Below, one piece after another: positions 8,884-18,046 of a stretch of DNA of 64,000 nucleotides. Both the position numbers and the translations under genes were made by a program. The first letter of the stretch is position 1; every line of letters begins with the position of its first letter. The notes under the pieces were generated by a model. The model made no database searches. It had not been told where the DNA came from and was given only the letters and a program-made list of their open reading frames with translations. Source of the stretch: Lutimaribacter salitolerans (GTDB lineage: Bacteria > Pseudomonadota > Alphaproteobacteria > Rhodobacterales > Rhodobacteraceae); contig NZ_JBHUDD010000056.1 of NCBI RefSeq assembly GCF_042677865.1, positions 1 through 64,000 of the forward strand, given 5' to 3'.

Positions 8884-8911
8884 GAACTTTCCTCCGGATA
8901 GTAAAGCTGAG

Positions 8912-8930
8912 GCCGCGAACCCCTCGCGGC
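8912..8930 (-). promoter_or_regulatory. Hairpin in the pufQ-pufB gap
   Basis: GCCGCGA-5-TCGCGGC, a perfect 7-bp stem about 30 bases before pufB. Probably a 5' stabiliser or processing mark for the pufBA transcript. Confidence 0.55.
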
Positions 8931-8941
8931 AGGGTCCTTCG

Positions 8942-8959
8942 GGGTCCATTGCTGGACCC
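8942..8959 (-). promoter_or_regulatory. Second hairpin in the pufQ-pufB gap
   Basis: GGGTCC-6-GGACCC stem-loop between pufQ and pufB, in tandem with the stem at 8912-8930. Confidence 0.5.
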
Positions 8960-9009
8960 GTCGGGCCTGTCCGCCCCATGTGGAACGGTCAGTTTCGGGT
9001 TCGGTCCTT

Positions 9010-9237
9010 TCAGACCGAAAATACGATGGGCGTGATGCGGTCGGCCTCGGCCCACGCGCGGGCCAGCGGCCCCCGTGTCAGCAAGGTCTTTTCGCGCGCC
9101 ACGGCCTGAACCCAGGCAATTGTCGCGAACGGGATCGCCACGACAAAGAAAAGGCCAAAGAACACCCGGAATTCCGCGCTGCGGCGCGAGATATTCCGGT
9201 AGCCCCGGGTTGGCAGTTTCGAGGTCACATCAGTCAT
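9010..9237 (-). CDS. pufQ: PufQ, bacteriochlorophyll biosynthesis/LH assembly cofactor
   Basis: A 75-residue single-span membrane protein at the start of the puf operon. PufQ influences bacteriochlorophyll synthesis and complex formation in Rhodobacter; its exact mechanism is not settled. It has a basic N-terminus, one hydrophobic helix (VFFGLFFVVAIPFATIAWV) and the typical ending RITPIVFSV. Its start overlaps the bchZ stop by four bases, so pufQ is coupled to bchCXYZ. Confidence 0.92.
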   Translation of the reverse strand: MTDVTSKLPTRGYRNISRRSAEFRVFFGLFFVVAIPFATIAWVQAVAREKTLLTRGPLARAWAEADRITPIVFSV

Positions 9238-10721
9238 GTGTCTTCCTCCTGTTGGATGGGTTTCGCGGCGGTCTTGCCCTTGGGGGCAAGCGCCTGGACG
9301 GTCTCGATCACCACGCGCTCGTCACCCTGACGCAGCGCCCGCTCTTCGGCGGCGTCGCGCAGTTGCTTGGCGGCGGAAATACGAGTCAGTATCGGATGGC
9401 TGGACACGATGCGGTCCAGCTCGGCCTGGGCATCGGTGTCCCAGGGGAAATCGCGGCGCAGCGGTGTGGGCGTGGCCGGGGCCTCGTCCATCTGGCTGCC
9501 CAGCGGCAGGATGTGGAACAGCGCATCGAACAGCCCGTTGCACACCTCTTGCAGCAGATATGTCGCTCCCGCATAGCCCATGAAGGGCGTGCCGGTGTGC
9601 CGCCGGATCGCCGCACCGGGAAAGGACGCGGGGATGAACGCGGGTTGCGGCCCATGCCCGGCCTTCATCTCGGCCATGTACATCTTTTCGTTGATCGACC
9701 CCATCACGATCAGCGGGCGCTTTTGATGGATCATCGCGCGCACTTCTTCGTTGTTGGTCTTGGCCCCGCGCGTCCGGGCCACGGCAAAGGCGCAGGGTAG
9801 GCCCAGATCGCTTTCCATGTAATGCCGGATGCCGCGGGCGTAGGTTTCGGATGCCACGATGCCGAAACTGGCGGTGGCAAAGAAATCCTGCGTCACGCTG
9901 CGCCACAGATCCCAGACGGGCTTGATGGTCGAATGCTTTTCCTGTGCGATGAAAGGTTCCGGGTCCAGCCCCAGCATGTCGCCCAGCTTGCGCAGGAACC
10001 GCGTTGTGCTGTCGATGCCGATGGGCGCCTGCAGATAGGGCTTGCCCAGAACCTCGGCCAGACCACGGCCAAACTCACGATACATGCAGATGTTCACATC
10101 CGCATTCACAAGGTTGCGCATCTCGGCCAGATGGCTGCCCAGCGGCATCACCATGTTGACCTCGGCGCCGATCCCCTGAACCAGGCGCCGGATCTCGGCC
10201 AGATCGCTTGGCATATTGAACGTGCCATACATCGGCCCGAGTATGTTGACGCGGGGGGCAGCCCCCTCTTCGCGCTTTTTCTCGGGCGGCATACGACCCT
10301 TGGTCATGCCGAATTCGGTAAAGATCCAGGTCATCGCGCGATCCGCGCTTTGCCACTGATCCTCGTCGATGGTGCGCGGCAGGAACCGCTGGATGTTGGT
10401 GCCCTGCGGCGTGACACCGCCGCCGATCATTTCCGCGATCGAGCCGGTGACAACCACGCAAGGCAGCGCCGGGTCCAGCGTCTTCCACGCCCGTTCCATC
10501 GCCTCTTCGGTGCCCTTGCCCATTTCCTCTTCGGCAAGGCCAGTCACCACGATCGGCAGTTCATGCGGCGGCAGCGCGTCGGTGTAATGCAGCACCGATG
10601 TCACCGGCAGGTTCTCGCAGCCCACCGGGCCGTCGATCACCACCTGCAAACCCTTGACGGCGGTAAAGGCGTAAACGGCCCCCCAGTATCCGCCCGCGCG
10701 ATCATGATCCTGAACAAGCAT
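9234..10721 (-). CDS. bchZ: Chlorophyllide a reductase subunit Z
   Basis: With BchY it forms the catalytic (MoFe-protein-like) part of chlorophyllide a oxidoreductase, which reduces ring B of chlorophyllide a on the way to bacteriochlorophyllide a. 495 residues, normal for BchZ. The N-terminus MLVQDHDRAGGYWGAVYAF and the block GPVGCENLPVTSVLHYTDALP mark the family, with a cysteine (GCENLP) expected to bind the iron-sulfur cluster. The start shares one base with the bchY stop. Confidence 0.96.
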   Translation of the reverse strand: MLVQDHDRAGGYWGAVYAFTAVKGLQVVIDGPVGCENLPVTSVLHYTDALPPHELPIVVTGLAEEEMGKGTEEAMERAWKTLDPALPCVVVTGSIAEMIGGGVTPQGTNIQRFLPRTIDEDQWQSADRAMTWIFTEFGMTKGRMPPEKKREEGAAPRVNILGPMYGTFNMPSDLAEIRRLVQGIGAEVNMVMPLGSHLAEMRNLVNADVNICMYREFGRGLAEVLGKPYLQAPIGIDSTTRFLRKLGDMLGLDPEPFIAQEKHSTIKPVWDLWRSVTQDFFATASFGIVASETYARGIRHYMESDLGLPCAFAVARTRGAKTNNEEVRAMIHQKRPLIVMGSINEKMYMAEMKAGHGPQPAFIPASFPGAAIRRHTGTPFMGYAGATYLLQEVCNGLFDALFHILPLGSQMDEAPATPTPLRRDFPWDTDAQAELDRIVSSHPILTRISAAKQLRDAAEERALRQGDERVVIETVQALAPKGKTAAKPIQQEEDT

Positions 10722-12283
10722 CAGATCATCTCCTGCGCTTTGGCGGCACGGGCCAGCTTGTCGAGCTTCTTTTGATGCTGGGCGCGGAAATCGGGACGCA
10801 GGTTGGGCGACCCTTCCCAGATGCCGGCGGTATCGCCGGAACCCACTCCGTCAAAGAACTCGGCCATGTGGTCCATGCGGTCCTTGTTGGCCATCGCGGC
10901 ATTGATCACCTCGGCCAGGCTGCCGGCACCCGCAGGCCCCATGAGCGGCCGCGCCGAAATCAGGTTGGTGAAATACAGCGACGGGATGGTCAGCTCCTTG
11001 GCCTTCTGCACGACCGGGGTCGTCCCGATGGCCAGGTTCGGCTGGATCGCTTCCATCGCGGCACAGTCATCTTCCAGCGACGCGCGGAATTTCACCTTCA
11101 CGCCCCGCGCCTCAAGCCATGCGGCATCGGCGGCGTTCCAGGGCGTCTTGGGACAGGCGGTGCCGACGTAGGGCAGGTCCGCGCCGCTTTCGATCAGCAG
11201 CCGGGCGACCAGCAATTCGCTGCCCTCGTATCCCGACAGGGTGATCGTGCCCTTGATCGGGGCCGCGGCCAGCGCGTCCCTGATCGCGGGAACAAAGGCG
11301 TTCTGCGCGGCGGCAATCTGCTCGGCGGGCACGCCATGGGCCTCGCCGATCGCGGCCAGCCATGCATGCGTGCCCTCGACACCCACGGGGGCCGATCCGA
11401 CGACGGGGCGGCCCGCGGTCTGAAACTCGCGCACGGCGGCGGTATAGAACGGGTGGATCGCGGCCACGACCGAACAATCCAGCGCGGCGTAAAGCTCGCG
11501 CCATTCGCGGCAGGGCACGACCGGACCGGCGGCCAGACCCATCGGGGCCAGCATCGCGCCGATCATCATCGGATCCGCCGGGAACATCTCGCCCAGCAGG
11601 GTCACGGTGGGCCGGTCGGATGTGCCGCCATCAGGGCGGGGCACGGGGCCGGCCTGCGCCTCTTCGCGGGCATATTTCAGCATCGCACCGGCCAGAACGT
11701 CCTTGGCCTCGGCGTGGGTTGGCACGCCGAACCCGGGCACGTCGATGCCGACGATGCGCACGCCGTTGATCTCGTCGGGCAGCAGCCGCAGCGGCACGCC
11801 GCTGGCGGTGGGCACGCACAGGTTGGTCACCACAACCGCATCATAACGGTCGGGATCGGCCAGTTCATGCACCGCGTCGCGGATATCCTCGAACAGCTTG
11901 CCGGTGACCAGAGATTCCGAATTGAACGGCACATACCCGACCGAGCGGCGCGCACCGTAGAAGTGGCTGACAAAGGTCAGCCCATAGACACAGCAGGCCG
12001 AACCCGACAGCACCGTCGCCACCCGCTTCATCCGCAGACCGACACGCAGTGACCCGAAGGCAGGGCACATCGACTGCGGCTTGTCATGCGGGCCGGTGGG
12101 ATAGTCGGCTGCGAATTTGTCCAGAAGCTCGGACTGGCCCGCATCGCGTGCCGCCTGCTCCATGGTCGATCCGGCGTGGCAGCCCAGGGCGGGATCGCCC
12201 TGCAAGGCTGGCGCCTCTTCACCGGGCGTGCCCAGCGTCACTTCGGCCTCATGGGCGGTGTCGTATGTCTCTTCGCGGCTCAT
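10721..12283 (-). CDS. bchY: Chlorophyllide a reductase subunit Y
   Basis: Partner of BchZ in the catalytic heterotetramer of chlorophyllide a reductase. 520 residues; conserved cysteine-bearing blocks CHAGSTMEQAARDAGQ, QSMCPAFGSLRVG and SGSACCVYGLTFVSHFYGA. GAGG is spaced correctly before its ATG. The ATG overlaps the stop of a 29-codon ORF lying between bchX and bchY by four bases (ATGA), an unusual coupling described separately. Confidence 0.96.
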   Translation of the reverse strand: MSREETYDTAHEAEVTLGTPGEEAPALQGDPALGCHAGSTMEQAARDAGQSELLDKFAADYPTGPHDKPQSMCPAFGSLRVGLRMKRVATVLSGSACCVYGLTFVSHFYGARRSVGYVPFNSESLVTGKLFEDIRDAVHELADPDRYDAVVVTNLCVPTASGVPLRLLPDEINGVRIVGIDVPGFGVPTHAEAKDVLAGAMLKYAREEAQAGPVPRPDGGTSDRPTVTLLGEMFPADPMMIGAMLAPMGLAAGPVVPCREWRELYAALDCSVVAAIHPFYTAAVREFQTAGRPVVGSAPVGVEGTHAWLAAIGEAHGVPAEQIAAAQNAFVPAIRDALAAAPIKGTITLSGYEGSELLVARLLIESGADLPYVGTACPKTPWNAADAAWLEARGVKVKFRASLEDDCAAMEAIQPNLAIGTTPVVQKAKELTIPSLYFTNLISARPLMGPAGAGSLAEVINAAMANKDRMDHMAEFFDGVGSGDTAGIWEGSPNLRPDFRAQHQKKLDKLARAAKAQEMI

Positions 12284-12369
12284 TTCGCCTCGTCGTGTGA
12301 GGGTTGCGGTGCGCGCTCAAGCTGCTTCAGGGCGCGGTCCCAGCGGGCCAGTTCATCCAGGTCAAACAT
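12280..12369 (-). CDS. Putative 29-residue ORF linking bchX and bchY
   Basis: This ORF starts inside the last codons of bchX (overlap 8 bases) and ends with TGA overlapping the bchY ATG by four bases. The product would be MFDLDELARWDRALKQLERA followed by PQPSHDEAK, a charged, probably helical peptide. No strong ribosome-binding site precedes it, so translation would depend on ribosomes finishing bchX. It fills the 78-base gap exactly. It may be a leader or coupling peptide rather than a functional protein; similarity to known proteins was not recognised. Confidence 0.4.
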   Translation of the reverse strand: MFDLDELARWDRALKQLERAPQPSHDEAK

Positions 12370-13360
12370 CGTCGTACACCACTTCCAGGGATTCCATCGG
12401 CGCGGCGTTCTTGCCGCGCATGTCGGTTGCGGTCGCCGGTTCCAGCACGATGTCGCCGCCGGTGTCCTTGCTGTCGAACAGCTCCAGCAAGCCATCCTGC
12501 GTCAGCGCCGTGGGCCGCATCGGCGGTGCCTCGGACACGTTCACGCCCAGCTCGGCAAACAGCGCGCCCCACTGCGAGTCACCCGTGCCGACGATCTGGT
12601 AATTGGCCGACTTCTTGCGCAGGTCGTCATCCTGCGGGATCGAGGCCAGGATCGGGATGCCGACCGCATTGGCAAAGGCCTGCGCCTCGCCCGAATGGTC
12701 ATCCTTGTTCACGACCAGCCCGGCGACGCCGACATTGCCACCCAGCTTGCGGAAGTATTCCACCGCCGAGCAGACGTTGTTGGCCACGTACAGCGATTGC
12801 AGATCGTTGCTGGCAACCAGGATCACCTTTTGCGCCATGTCGCGGGCGATGGGCAGGCCAAAGCCGCCGCAGACCACGTCGCCCAGGAAATCCAGCAGGA
12901 CATAGTCAAAGTCCCAGTCGTGAAAGCCCAGCTTCTCCAACAGTTCGAACCCGTGGATGATCCCGCGCCCGCCGCAGCCGCGGCCGACCTCGGGCCCGCC
13001 CAGCTCCATCGCGAAGACGCCGTTGCGCTTGAAGCAGACGTCGCCGATGGCAACCTCTTCACCGGCCAGCTTCTTGCGAGTCGATGTCTCGATGATGGTG
13101 GGGCAGGCCTTGCCGCCGAACAGCAGGCTGGTGGTGTCCGATTTCGGGTCGCACCCGATCAGCAGCACGCGCTTGCCCTGCTCGGCCATCATGCACGACA
13201 GGTTGGCCAGGGTGAACGACTTGCCGATACCGCCCTTGCCGTAGATGGCGATGATCTGCGTTTTCTTGGTGGGTTCGCCAATCGGCACTTCCATGCCCTC
13301 GGCGGCCTCTTCCCGCAACCGCGCGTCGTAGTCCTTAAGATTCGGCACTTCGTCTTTCAT
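12362..13360 (-). CDS. bchX: Chlorophyllide a reductase iron protein X
   Basis: NifH-like ATPase that delivers electrons to BchYZ. 332 residues, with the P-loop YGKGGIGKS at about 40-48, the switch region GCDPKSDTT, and cysteines expected to hold the 4Fe-4S cluster between two monomers (CGGRG and VVCGGFGLP blocks). A GGGAG motif precedes the start. The start overlaps bchC by four bases. Confidence 0.97.
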   Translation of the reverse strand: MKDEVPNLKDYDARLREEAAEGMEVPIGEPTKKTQIIAIYGKGGIGKSFTLANLSCMMAEQGKRVLLIGCDPKSDTTSLLFGGKACPTIIETSTRKKLAGEEVAIGDVCFKRNGVFAMELGGPEVGRGCGGRGIIHGFELLEKLGFHDWDFDYVLLDFLGDVVCGGFGLPIARDMAQKVILVASNDLQSLYVANNVCSAVEYFRKLGGNVGVAGLVVNKDDHSGEAQAFANAVGIPILASIPQDDDLRKKSANYQIVGTGDSQWGALFAELGVNVSEAPPMRPTALTQDGLLELFDSKDTGGDIVLEPATATDMRGKNAAPMESLEVVYDDV

Positions 13361-14298
13361 GCGGCTTGCTCCCAGTTCAGTATCATTTTCAGGCAGGCGG
13401 GATCTTCGAAGGCGGTCACATAGGCCGTCGTGGCCTGTGCCGCCTGCACCTCGTGCGTGATAAGCCCGCCAAGGCTCAGTGCGCCGTTTTCAACCAGCGC
13501 GCGGGTCGCGGCCAGGTCGGCGCGATCCCATTCGGCAGCGACGCGAAACCGCGCCTCTTTCATGAATGCGGGGGGAAAGGCGAATTGCAGCGGCTGGGTA
13601 TAGAACCCGGCCAGAACGATTTCGCCGCCCTTGGCGATACGGCCCACCAGATCGTTCAGCAGCCCGCCATTGCCCGACGCGTCATAGATCGCGGCATAGT
13701 CGCGACGCGCGTCGGTATCGGGATGGATGACGTCATAGCCTTCGGCGCCGCCCATGCGGTCGGCGTCGATTTCCCATACGGTCGGCGCAGGTGCGCCCGC
13801 CGCGATGGTCAGCCGCGCCAGCAACCGGCCCAGCACGCCATGCCCCACGATCAGGTCAGGCACGGTCTTGTCCATCCCGGCCATCGCATGCCGCGCGGTG
13901 GCGGCCAGGGCAAGCAGCGCGCCTTGCGCCCCCAGTCCCGAATCAATCCGCGTGACACGGTCGGCATCGGTCACCAGCATCGACGCCGCGCCACCGAACA
14001 GGCCAAACGCGCCCTCGAAGCAGTTGGCGCCGGGCACGAACACCCATTCGCCAGTCTTGAAACCCGTGTCGGCCCCGGCCTCGACCACCTCGCCCGCGGC
14101 TTCATAGCCGGGCACCAGCGGATAGCCCATGCCGGGAAACGGCGGCATCTGGCCGGACCAGAACAGTTTTTCCGTACCTGTGGAAATACCCGAATGGGCG
14201 ATCCGCACCACCAGGTCATTCGGCCCGGGTGCGGTCAGGTTCAGCACCTCGATGCCAAGATCCTTTGGTCCGTTGAGAAGGACAACCGATGTCTGCAA
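13357..14298 (-). CDS. bchC: 3-hydroxyethyl-bacteriochlorophyllide a dehydrogenase
   Basis: Oxidises the hydroxyethyl group on ring A to acetyl, the last ring modification of bacteriochlorophyllide a. Medium-chain dehydrogenase/reductase fold; blocks such as SGISTGTEKLFWSG and GYPLVPGYEAAGEVVEAG are typical of BchC. I place the start at a TTG (14298) rather than the ATG ten codons upstream: GGAGGGG sits just before it and family homology (QTSVVLLNGPKDLG) begins there, giving 313 residues. It is the first gene of the bchCXYZ-puf superoperon. A perfect and a degenerate PpsR-type box lie 70-110 bases upstream. Confidence 0.93.
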   Translation of the reverse strand: MQTSVVLLNGPKDLGIEVLNLTAPGPNDLVVRIAHSGISTGTEKLFWSGQMPPFPGMGYPLVPGYEAAGEVVEAGADTGFKTGEWVFVPGANCFEGAFGLFGGAASMLVTDADRVTRIDSGLGAQGALLALAATARHAMAGMDKTVPDLIVGHGVLGRLLARLTIAAGAPAPTVWEIDADRMGGAEGYDVIHPDTDARRDYAAIYDASGNGGLLNDLVGRIAKGGEIVLAGFYTQPLQFAFPPAFMKEARFRVAAEWDRADLAATRALVENGALSLGGLITHEVQAAQATTAYVTAFEDPACLKMILNWEQAA

Positions 14299-14366
14299 GA
14301 GCCCCTCCGTATCGTCACGCGGCGGCACAAGGTCAGGGAAGACTCGGCCACTTTGGTTTCGTTATG

Positions 14367-14384
14367 TGTCAGTTTAACTTTACA
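14367..14384. promoter_or_regulatory. PpsR/CrtJ-type operator upstream of bchC
   Basis: TGTCAGTTTAACTTTACA matches TGT-N12-ACA exactly. On the minus strand it lies downstream of a TTGACA (-35-like), so it would overlap the -10 region of the bchC promoter, as expected for repression by PpsR under oxygen or light. Confidence 0.8.
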
Positions 14385-14392
14385 CTCTGTCC

Positions 14393-14410
14393 TGTCAATA
14401 AATATTGACG
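14393..14410. promoter_or_regulatory. Second, degenerate PpsR-type box upstream of bchC
   Basis: TGTCAATAAATATTGACG, one mismatch from TGT-N12-ACA and nearly self-complementary, centred 26 bases from the perfect box. Paired boxes permit cooperative tetramer binding by PpsR. Confidence 0.55.
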
Positions 14411-14428
14411 TCTTGACAAGAGAAACCG

Positions 14429-15556
14429 TCAGACGGATTTGACACAGGTCACGACCGAGGTGACGAACGGGCGGCGCGCGCGCGGTGTCGCGATGCCCTC
14501 AAACCCTGCCTGTACACACATTTCAGCGATCCGGGCGGCCGACCGCGTGCGGCCCGTGCCCATCGCCATGGTGTAAAAGGCAAAATACACATCCGTGATT
14601 CTGTCGGGCCGCGCGCCCCCCGACATCGGCTCGGATATGATCAGCCGACCACCCGTGGGCAGAGTGTCATGTATTTTGGACAGCAGCGCGCGCACCGTGT
14701 CGTCGCGGTGATCATAGAGCACGCGAATCAGGCTGATCGCATCCGCGCCACCGGGCAGCGGGTCGTCGCGAAAGGATGCGGGATGCAGCGTGACACGATC
14801 CGCCAGACCGGCACGCGACAGCCGCGCGCCCGCCCCCTCCAGCACCTGCGGAAGATCGACCAGCGTCATCGCCATGCCGGGATGCGCCCGCCCCACGGCG
14901 GACAGGAACGCGCCCGTGCCGCCGCCGATGTCCATCAGATGACGGATGCCGCGCATCGGCACCGTGGCCAGCGTGTCCTGCGCCACCAGCGCCTGACTGT
15001 CGGCCATCAGATCGGAATAGGTGGCGGTCACCTCCGGATCGACCGCGCCGCGCGCGCCGAACACATAGGGCCAGAACGCCGCCAGCTCGGTCTCGGCCCC
15101 GCCACGCAGCAGGGCAACCGGATCTTCCATGTCACGATAGAAGGCCCCGTGATGGCGGATCATCTGGCGCAGGCCGGGCACGCCCAGCAGGGCCGCGCCC
15201 TTGCGCCCCAGCGAAAACCGCCCGTCGCGGTGCCGCTTCAGCAGCCCCATCGCCGCCCCCGCCTGAAGCAGTATCTGCATCCGTTCTTCGTCCAGCCCGT
15301 GGGCATGGGCCAGCGTGGCGGCGCGCGCAGGCCCGGCGGTCAGCCGGTCCAGCACGTCAAGCTCGACCAGCGCGGTCAGCGCCTGCGCCTCGACGAAGCC
15401 TTGCACGATCCGGAAAATCTCTGCCCCGTCGCGCCGCGCCATGCCGCGTGTCAGGGGAAAGCGCGCCGCCCAGGCCTGAAACCCGGGGCGCGCGATCAGC
15501 CGTGCCATGGCACCGCGCAATGTCATGCCTGACTTGGGCGCGGCGGTATCGGCCAT
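14429..15556 (-). CDS. crtF: Demethylspheroidene (hydroxyneurosporene) O-methyltransferase
   Basis: Methylates the 1-hydroxyl group of acyclic carotenoids with S-adenosylmethionine, the last step to spheroidene. 375 residues: a winged-helix dimerisation domain in the N-terminal third, then a class I methyltransferase domain with the SAM motif LMDIGGGTGAFLSAVG at about two thirds of the length. Its start lies three bases after the crtE stop, so the two form one operon. Confidence 0.95.
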   Translation of the reverse strand: MADTAAPKSGMTLRGAMARLIARPGFQAWAARFPLTRGMARRDGAEIFRIVQGFVEAQALTALVELDVLDRLTAGPARAATLAHAHGLDEERMQILLQAGAAMGLLKRHRDGRFSLGRKGAALLGVPGLRQMIRHHGAFYRDMEDPVALLRGGAETELAAFWPYVFGARGAVDPEVTATYSDLMADSQALVAQDTLATVPMRGIRHLMDIGGGTGAFLSAVGRAHPGMAMTLVDLPQVLEGAGARLSRAGLADRVTLHPASFRDDPLPGGADAISLIRVLYDHRDDTVRALLSKIHDTLPTGGRLIISEPMSGGARPDRITDVYFAFYTMAMGTGRTRSAARIAEMCVQAGFEGIATPRARRPFVTSVVTCVKSV

Positions 15557-15559
15557 CTG

Positions 15560-16432
15560 TTACGCCCGCCGGGTCGCCGGGGTGATCACGGGTGTCAGCC
15601 GCTCGGCCTGCATCCGCACCATATGCGCCAGCTTGGCCTCGCCCGGACAGGACGGGATCGAAGAGATGGCCCCCGACAGGATATCGGTCAGCCGCCGGAT
15701 CGCGCCATCGACGCCCAGTTCGGCCACCGCGTTGGGCCGGCCGTGCAGATCATCCTGCCCGACAGGCTTGCCCAGCGTCTGCGAATCATACAGCGCATCG
15801 CGCAGATCGTCGGCCACTTGGAACGCCTCGCCGATGCGCGCGCCCAGCTCTTCCCACTCTTCGGGCTCTTGCCCGGCGGAGATCGCCCCCATCTGGGTGG
15901 CGGCAATGAACAGCGCGCCCGTCTTGGAACGGTGATAGGCGCGCAGATCGATCTCGGGCTCGCTTTCCCACCCCTGCCCCGCGCAGATGCCGCCCGGCAT
16001 GCCGGTGCGCCGCGCCAGCGTCAGAACCAGTTGCGCGCTGCGCATCGGGTCCAGGGGCGCGACCTTGGCCAGCACCTCGAACGCCAGCACGATCAGGCTG
16101 TCGCCGGTCAGCACCGCCAGCGGCTCGCCATAGGCGCGATGCACCGAGGGCTTGCCGCGCCGGGTGGCGGCATCGTCGAAACAGGGCAGATCGTCATGCA
16201 CAAGGCTGGCGCAGTGGATCAGCTCCAGCGCCGCCGCCGCCGCATCGGTGATCTGCGGTTGATCGTCGCCGCAGGCCATCGCGACCGAGGTCAGGATCGT
16301 GGGACGGATACGCGCGCCGCCGGGCGTTGTGGCATAGGTCAGCGCCGCGCTGAGTTGCCGGGGCGCAACGCCGCCCTGCCCGATCGTCACCGCGTCTGTC
16401 ACGGCCTTGTCGATGCGTTCGCTTAGTCCCAT
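15560..16432 (-). CDS. crtE: Geranylgeranyl diphosphate synthase
   Basis: Makes C20 GGPP for phytoene and for the bacteriochlorophyll side chain. 290 residues with the two Asp-rich Mg-diphosphate sites, DDLPCFDD (first third) and DDLRD (second half), and the GGARIRP substrate loop. It is divergent from crtD across a short region with two perfect PpsR-type boxes. Confidence 0.95.
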   Translation of the reverse strand: MGLSERIDKAVTDAVTIGQGGVAPRQLSAALTYATTPGGARIRPTILTSVAMACGDDQPQITDAAAAALELIHCASLVHDDLPCFDDAATRRGKPSVHRAYGEPLAVLTGDSLIVLAFEVLAKVAPLDPMRSAQLVLTLARRTGMPGGICAGQGWESEPEIDLRAYHRSKTGALFIAATQMGAISAGQEPEEWEELGARIGEAFQVADDLRDALYDSQTLGKPVGQDDLHGRPNAVAELGVDGAIRRLTDILSGAISSIPSCPGEAKLAHMVRMQAERLTPVITPATRRA

Positions 16433-16454
16433 TATGCCCTCGTCCGGTCGGTAA

Positions 16455-16472
16455 TGTCAGTTTGATGTTACA
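16455..16472. promoter_or_regulatory. PpsR/CrtJ-type operator, crtE-crtD intergenic (box 1)
   Basis: TGTCAGTTTGATGTTACA, an exact TGT-N12-ACA palindrome 22 bases upstream of crtE. Confidence 0.8.
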
Positions 16473-16478
16473 TCAATG

Positions 16479-16496
16479 TGTAAATCAGACTGGACA
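16479..16496. promoter_or_regulatory. PpsR/CrtJ-type operator, crtE-crtD intergenic (box 2)
   Basis: TGTAAATCAGACTGGACA, an exact TGT-N12-ACA match centred 24 bases from box 1. The pair is placed to control both divergent genes. Confidence 0.75.
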
Positions 16497-16541
16497 GTTT
16501 TGGTTTCCGAGTCAAGAATTGTATCTATGGATGACAGGCCG

Positions 16542-18044
16542 ATGAGCGCCAATGAAAAAACCCGCACCGTGATCATCGGCGCAGGCATCGGCGGGCTGTG
16601 CTGCGCGCTGCGTCTGGCCCATGCCGGGCATGCCGTCACGATCCTTGATCGCCACGCCGCACCGGGGGGCAAGATGCGCACCGTGCCCTCGCCCGCCGGG
16701 CCGGTCGATGCAGGCCCCACCGTGCTGACCCTGCGCCCGGTGTTCGAGACCTTGTTTGCCGATGTCGGCGCGCGTCTGGACGATCATGTGACGCTGATCG
16801 CGCAGGACACGCTGGCGCGCCATTTCTGGCCCGATGGCAGCAGCCTGACCCTGACCAGTGATCGCGCCGCCAACGCCGAGGCGATCGACGCCTTTGCCGG
16901 GCCGCGCGCGGCGGATCAGTTCCGCCGCTTTTGCACCGACATGCAGCGGCTGTTCACCGCGTTCGACGCGCCGATGATGCGCGCGCCCGATCCGTCGCTG
17001 CTCGCGCTGACCGCGCGGGTGATGCGCGATCCGGGGCTGATCCCGATCATGGCCCCGCTGTCCACCGTGGCGCGCGACCTGCGCCGCCGGTTCAGCGATC
17101 CGCGCCTGGCGCAGCTTTTCGCGCGCTATGCCACCTATGTGGGCGGGCACCCGTTGCAGACCCCTGCCCTGCTGTCGCTGATCTGGCACGCCGAGGAACA
17201 GGGCGTCTGGGTCGTGCAGGGCGGGATGCAGGCGCTGGCCCGCGCGGTGGCCGATCTGGCGCAGGCCAAGGGCGCTGATCTCCGCCTGGGGGCCGAGGTC
17301 AGCCGGATCGAAACCACCCAAGGCCGCGCCAGTGGCGTGACCCTGTTGGACGGCACGCGCCTCCCCGCCGACGTGGTGGTGTTCAACGGCGATCCGCGTG
17401 CGCTGGCGACCTGCGCGCTTGGCACCGGCACCGCCCATGTGGCCGCGCAGACCCTGACCACACCGCGCAGCCTGTCGGCGCGGGTCTGGGCCTTTGCCGG
17501 CACACCGCAGACGGCGCCGGACGGCCCCGATCTGGCCCATCACAACATCTTTTTCGCCGATGACCCGGACGAGGAATTCACCAGCATCGCCGCGGGCGAC
17601 ATGCCGCACGATCCCAGCATCTATGTCTGCGCGCAGGACCGTGGCCAGCCCACACCGCCGCCATATCTGGAGCGGTTCGAGATCATCCTGAACGCCGCCC
17701 CCCTGACCACCGCGCAGCGCCCCGAGAAGGAGGCCCAGACATGCCACCAGCGGACATTCCCGACACTGGCCCGGTTCGGCCTGACCTTCAGCCCCGAACC
17801 CGGGCGCGACGCGCTGACGACGCCATCGACCTTCAACCGGCTGTTTCCGGCCAGCGCCGGGTCGCTGTACGGGCAATCCCCGCACGGGATGACGGCGTCG
17901 CTGAAACGGCCACGGGCGCGGACGGCGGTTCAGGGCCTGTACCTGGCGGGGGGCGGCACGCATCCGGGGGCGGGGGTGCCGATGGCGGCGCTCTCAGGCC
18001 AGCATGCGGTCGCGGCGATACTGAAGGACCGAACTTCGATCTAG
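16542..18044 (+). CDS. crtD: Hydroxyneurosporene/methoxyneurosporene desaturase (carotenoid 3,4-desaturase)
   Basis: Introduces the 3,4 double bond in the acyclic xanthophyll branch. Phytoene-desaturase superfamily flavoprotein with N-terminal dinucleotide fold VIIGAGIGGLCCALRLAHAG and the C-terminal block YLAGGGTHPGAGVPMAALSGQ. About 500 residues from the start chosen here (MSANEKTRT, with AGG upstream); another in-frame ATG exists at 16527, and still earlier starts would overlap the PpsR boxes. Identified as CrtD rather than CrtI by its place beside crtC and by the presence of a separate crtI next to crtB. Confidence 0.92.
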   Translation: MSANEKTRTVIIGAGIGGLCCALRLAHAGHAVTILDRHAAPGGKMRTVPSPAGPVDAGPTVLTLRPVFETLFADVGARLDDHVTLIAQDTLARHFWPDGSSLTLTSDRAANAEAIDAFAGPRAADQFRRFCTDMQRLFTAFDAPMMRAPDPSLLALTARVMRDPGLIPIMAPLSTVARDLRRRFSDPRLAQLFARYATYVGGHPLQTPALLSLIWHAEEQGVWVVQGGMQALARAVADLAQAKGADLRLGAEVSRIETTQGRASGVTLLDGTRLPADVVVFNGDPRALATCALGTGTAHVAAQTLTTPRSLSARVWAFAGTPQTAPDGPDLAHHNIFFADDPDEEFTSIAAGDMPHDPSIYVCAQDRGQPTPPPYLERFEIILNAAPLTTAQRPEKEAQTCHQRTFPTLARFGLTFSPEPGRDALTTPSTFNRLFPASAGSLYGQSPHGMTASLKRPRARTAVQGLYLAGGGTHPGAGVPMAALSGQHAVAAILKDRTSI

Positions 18045-18046
18045 AC

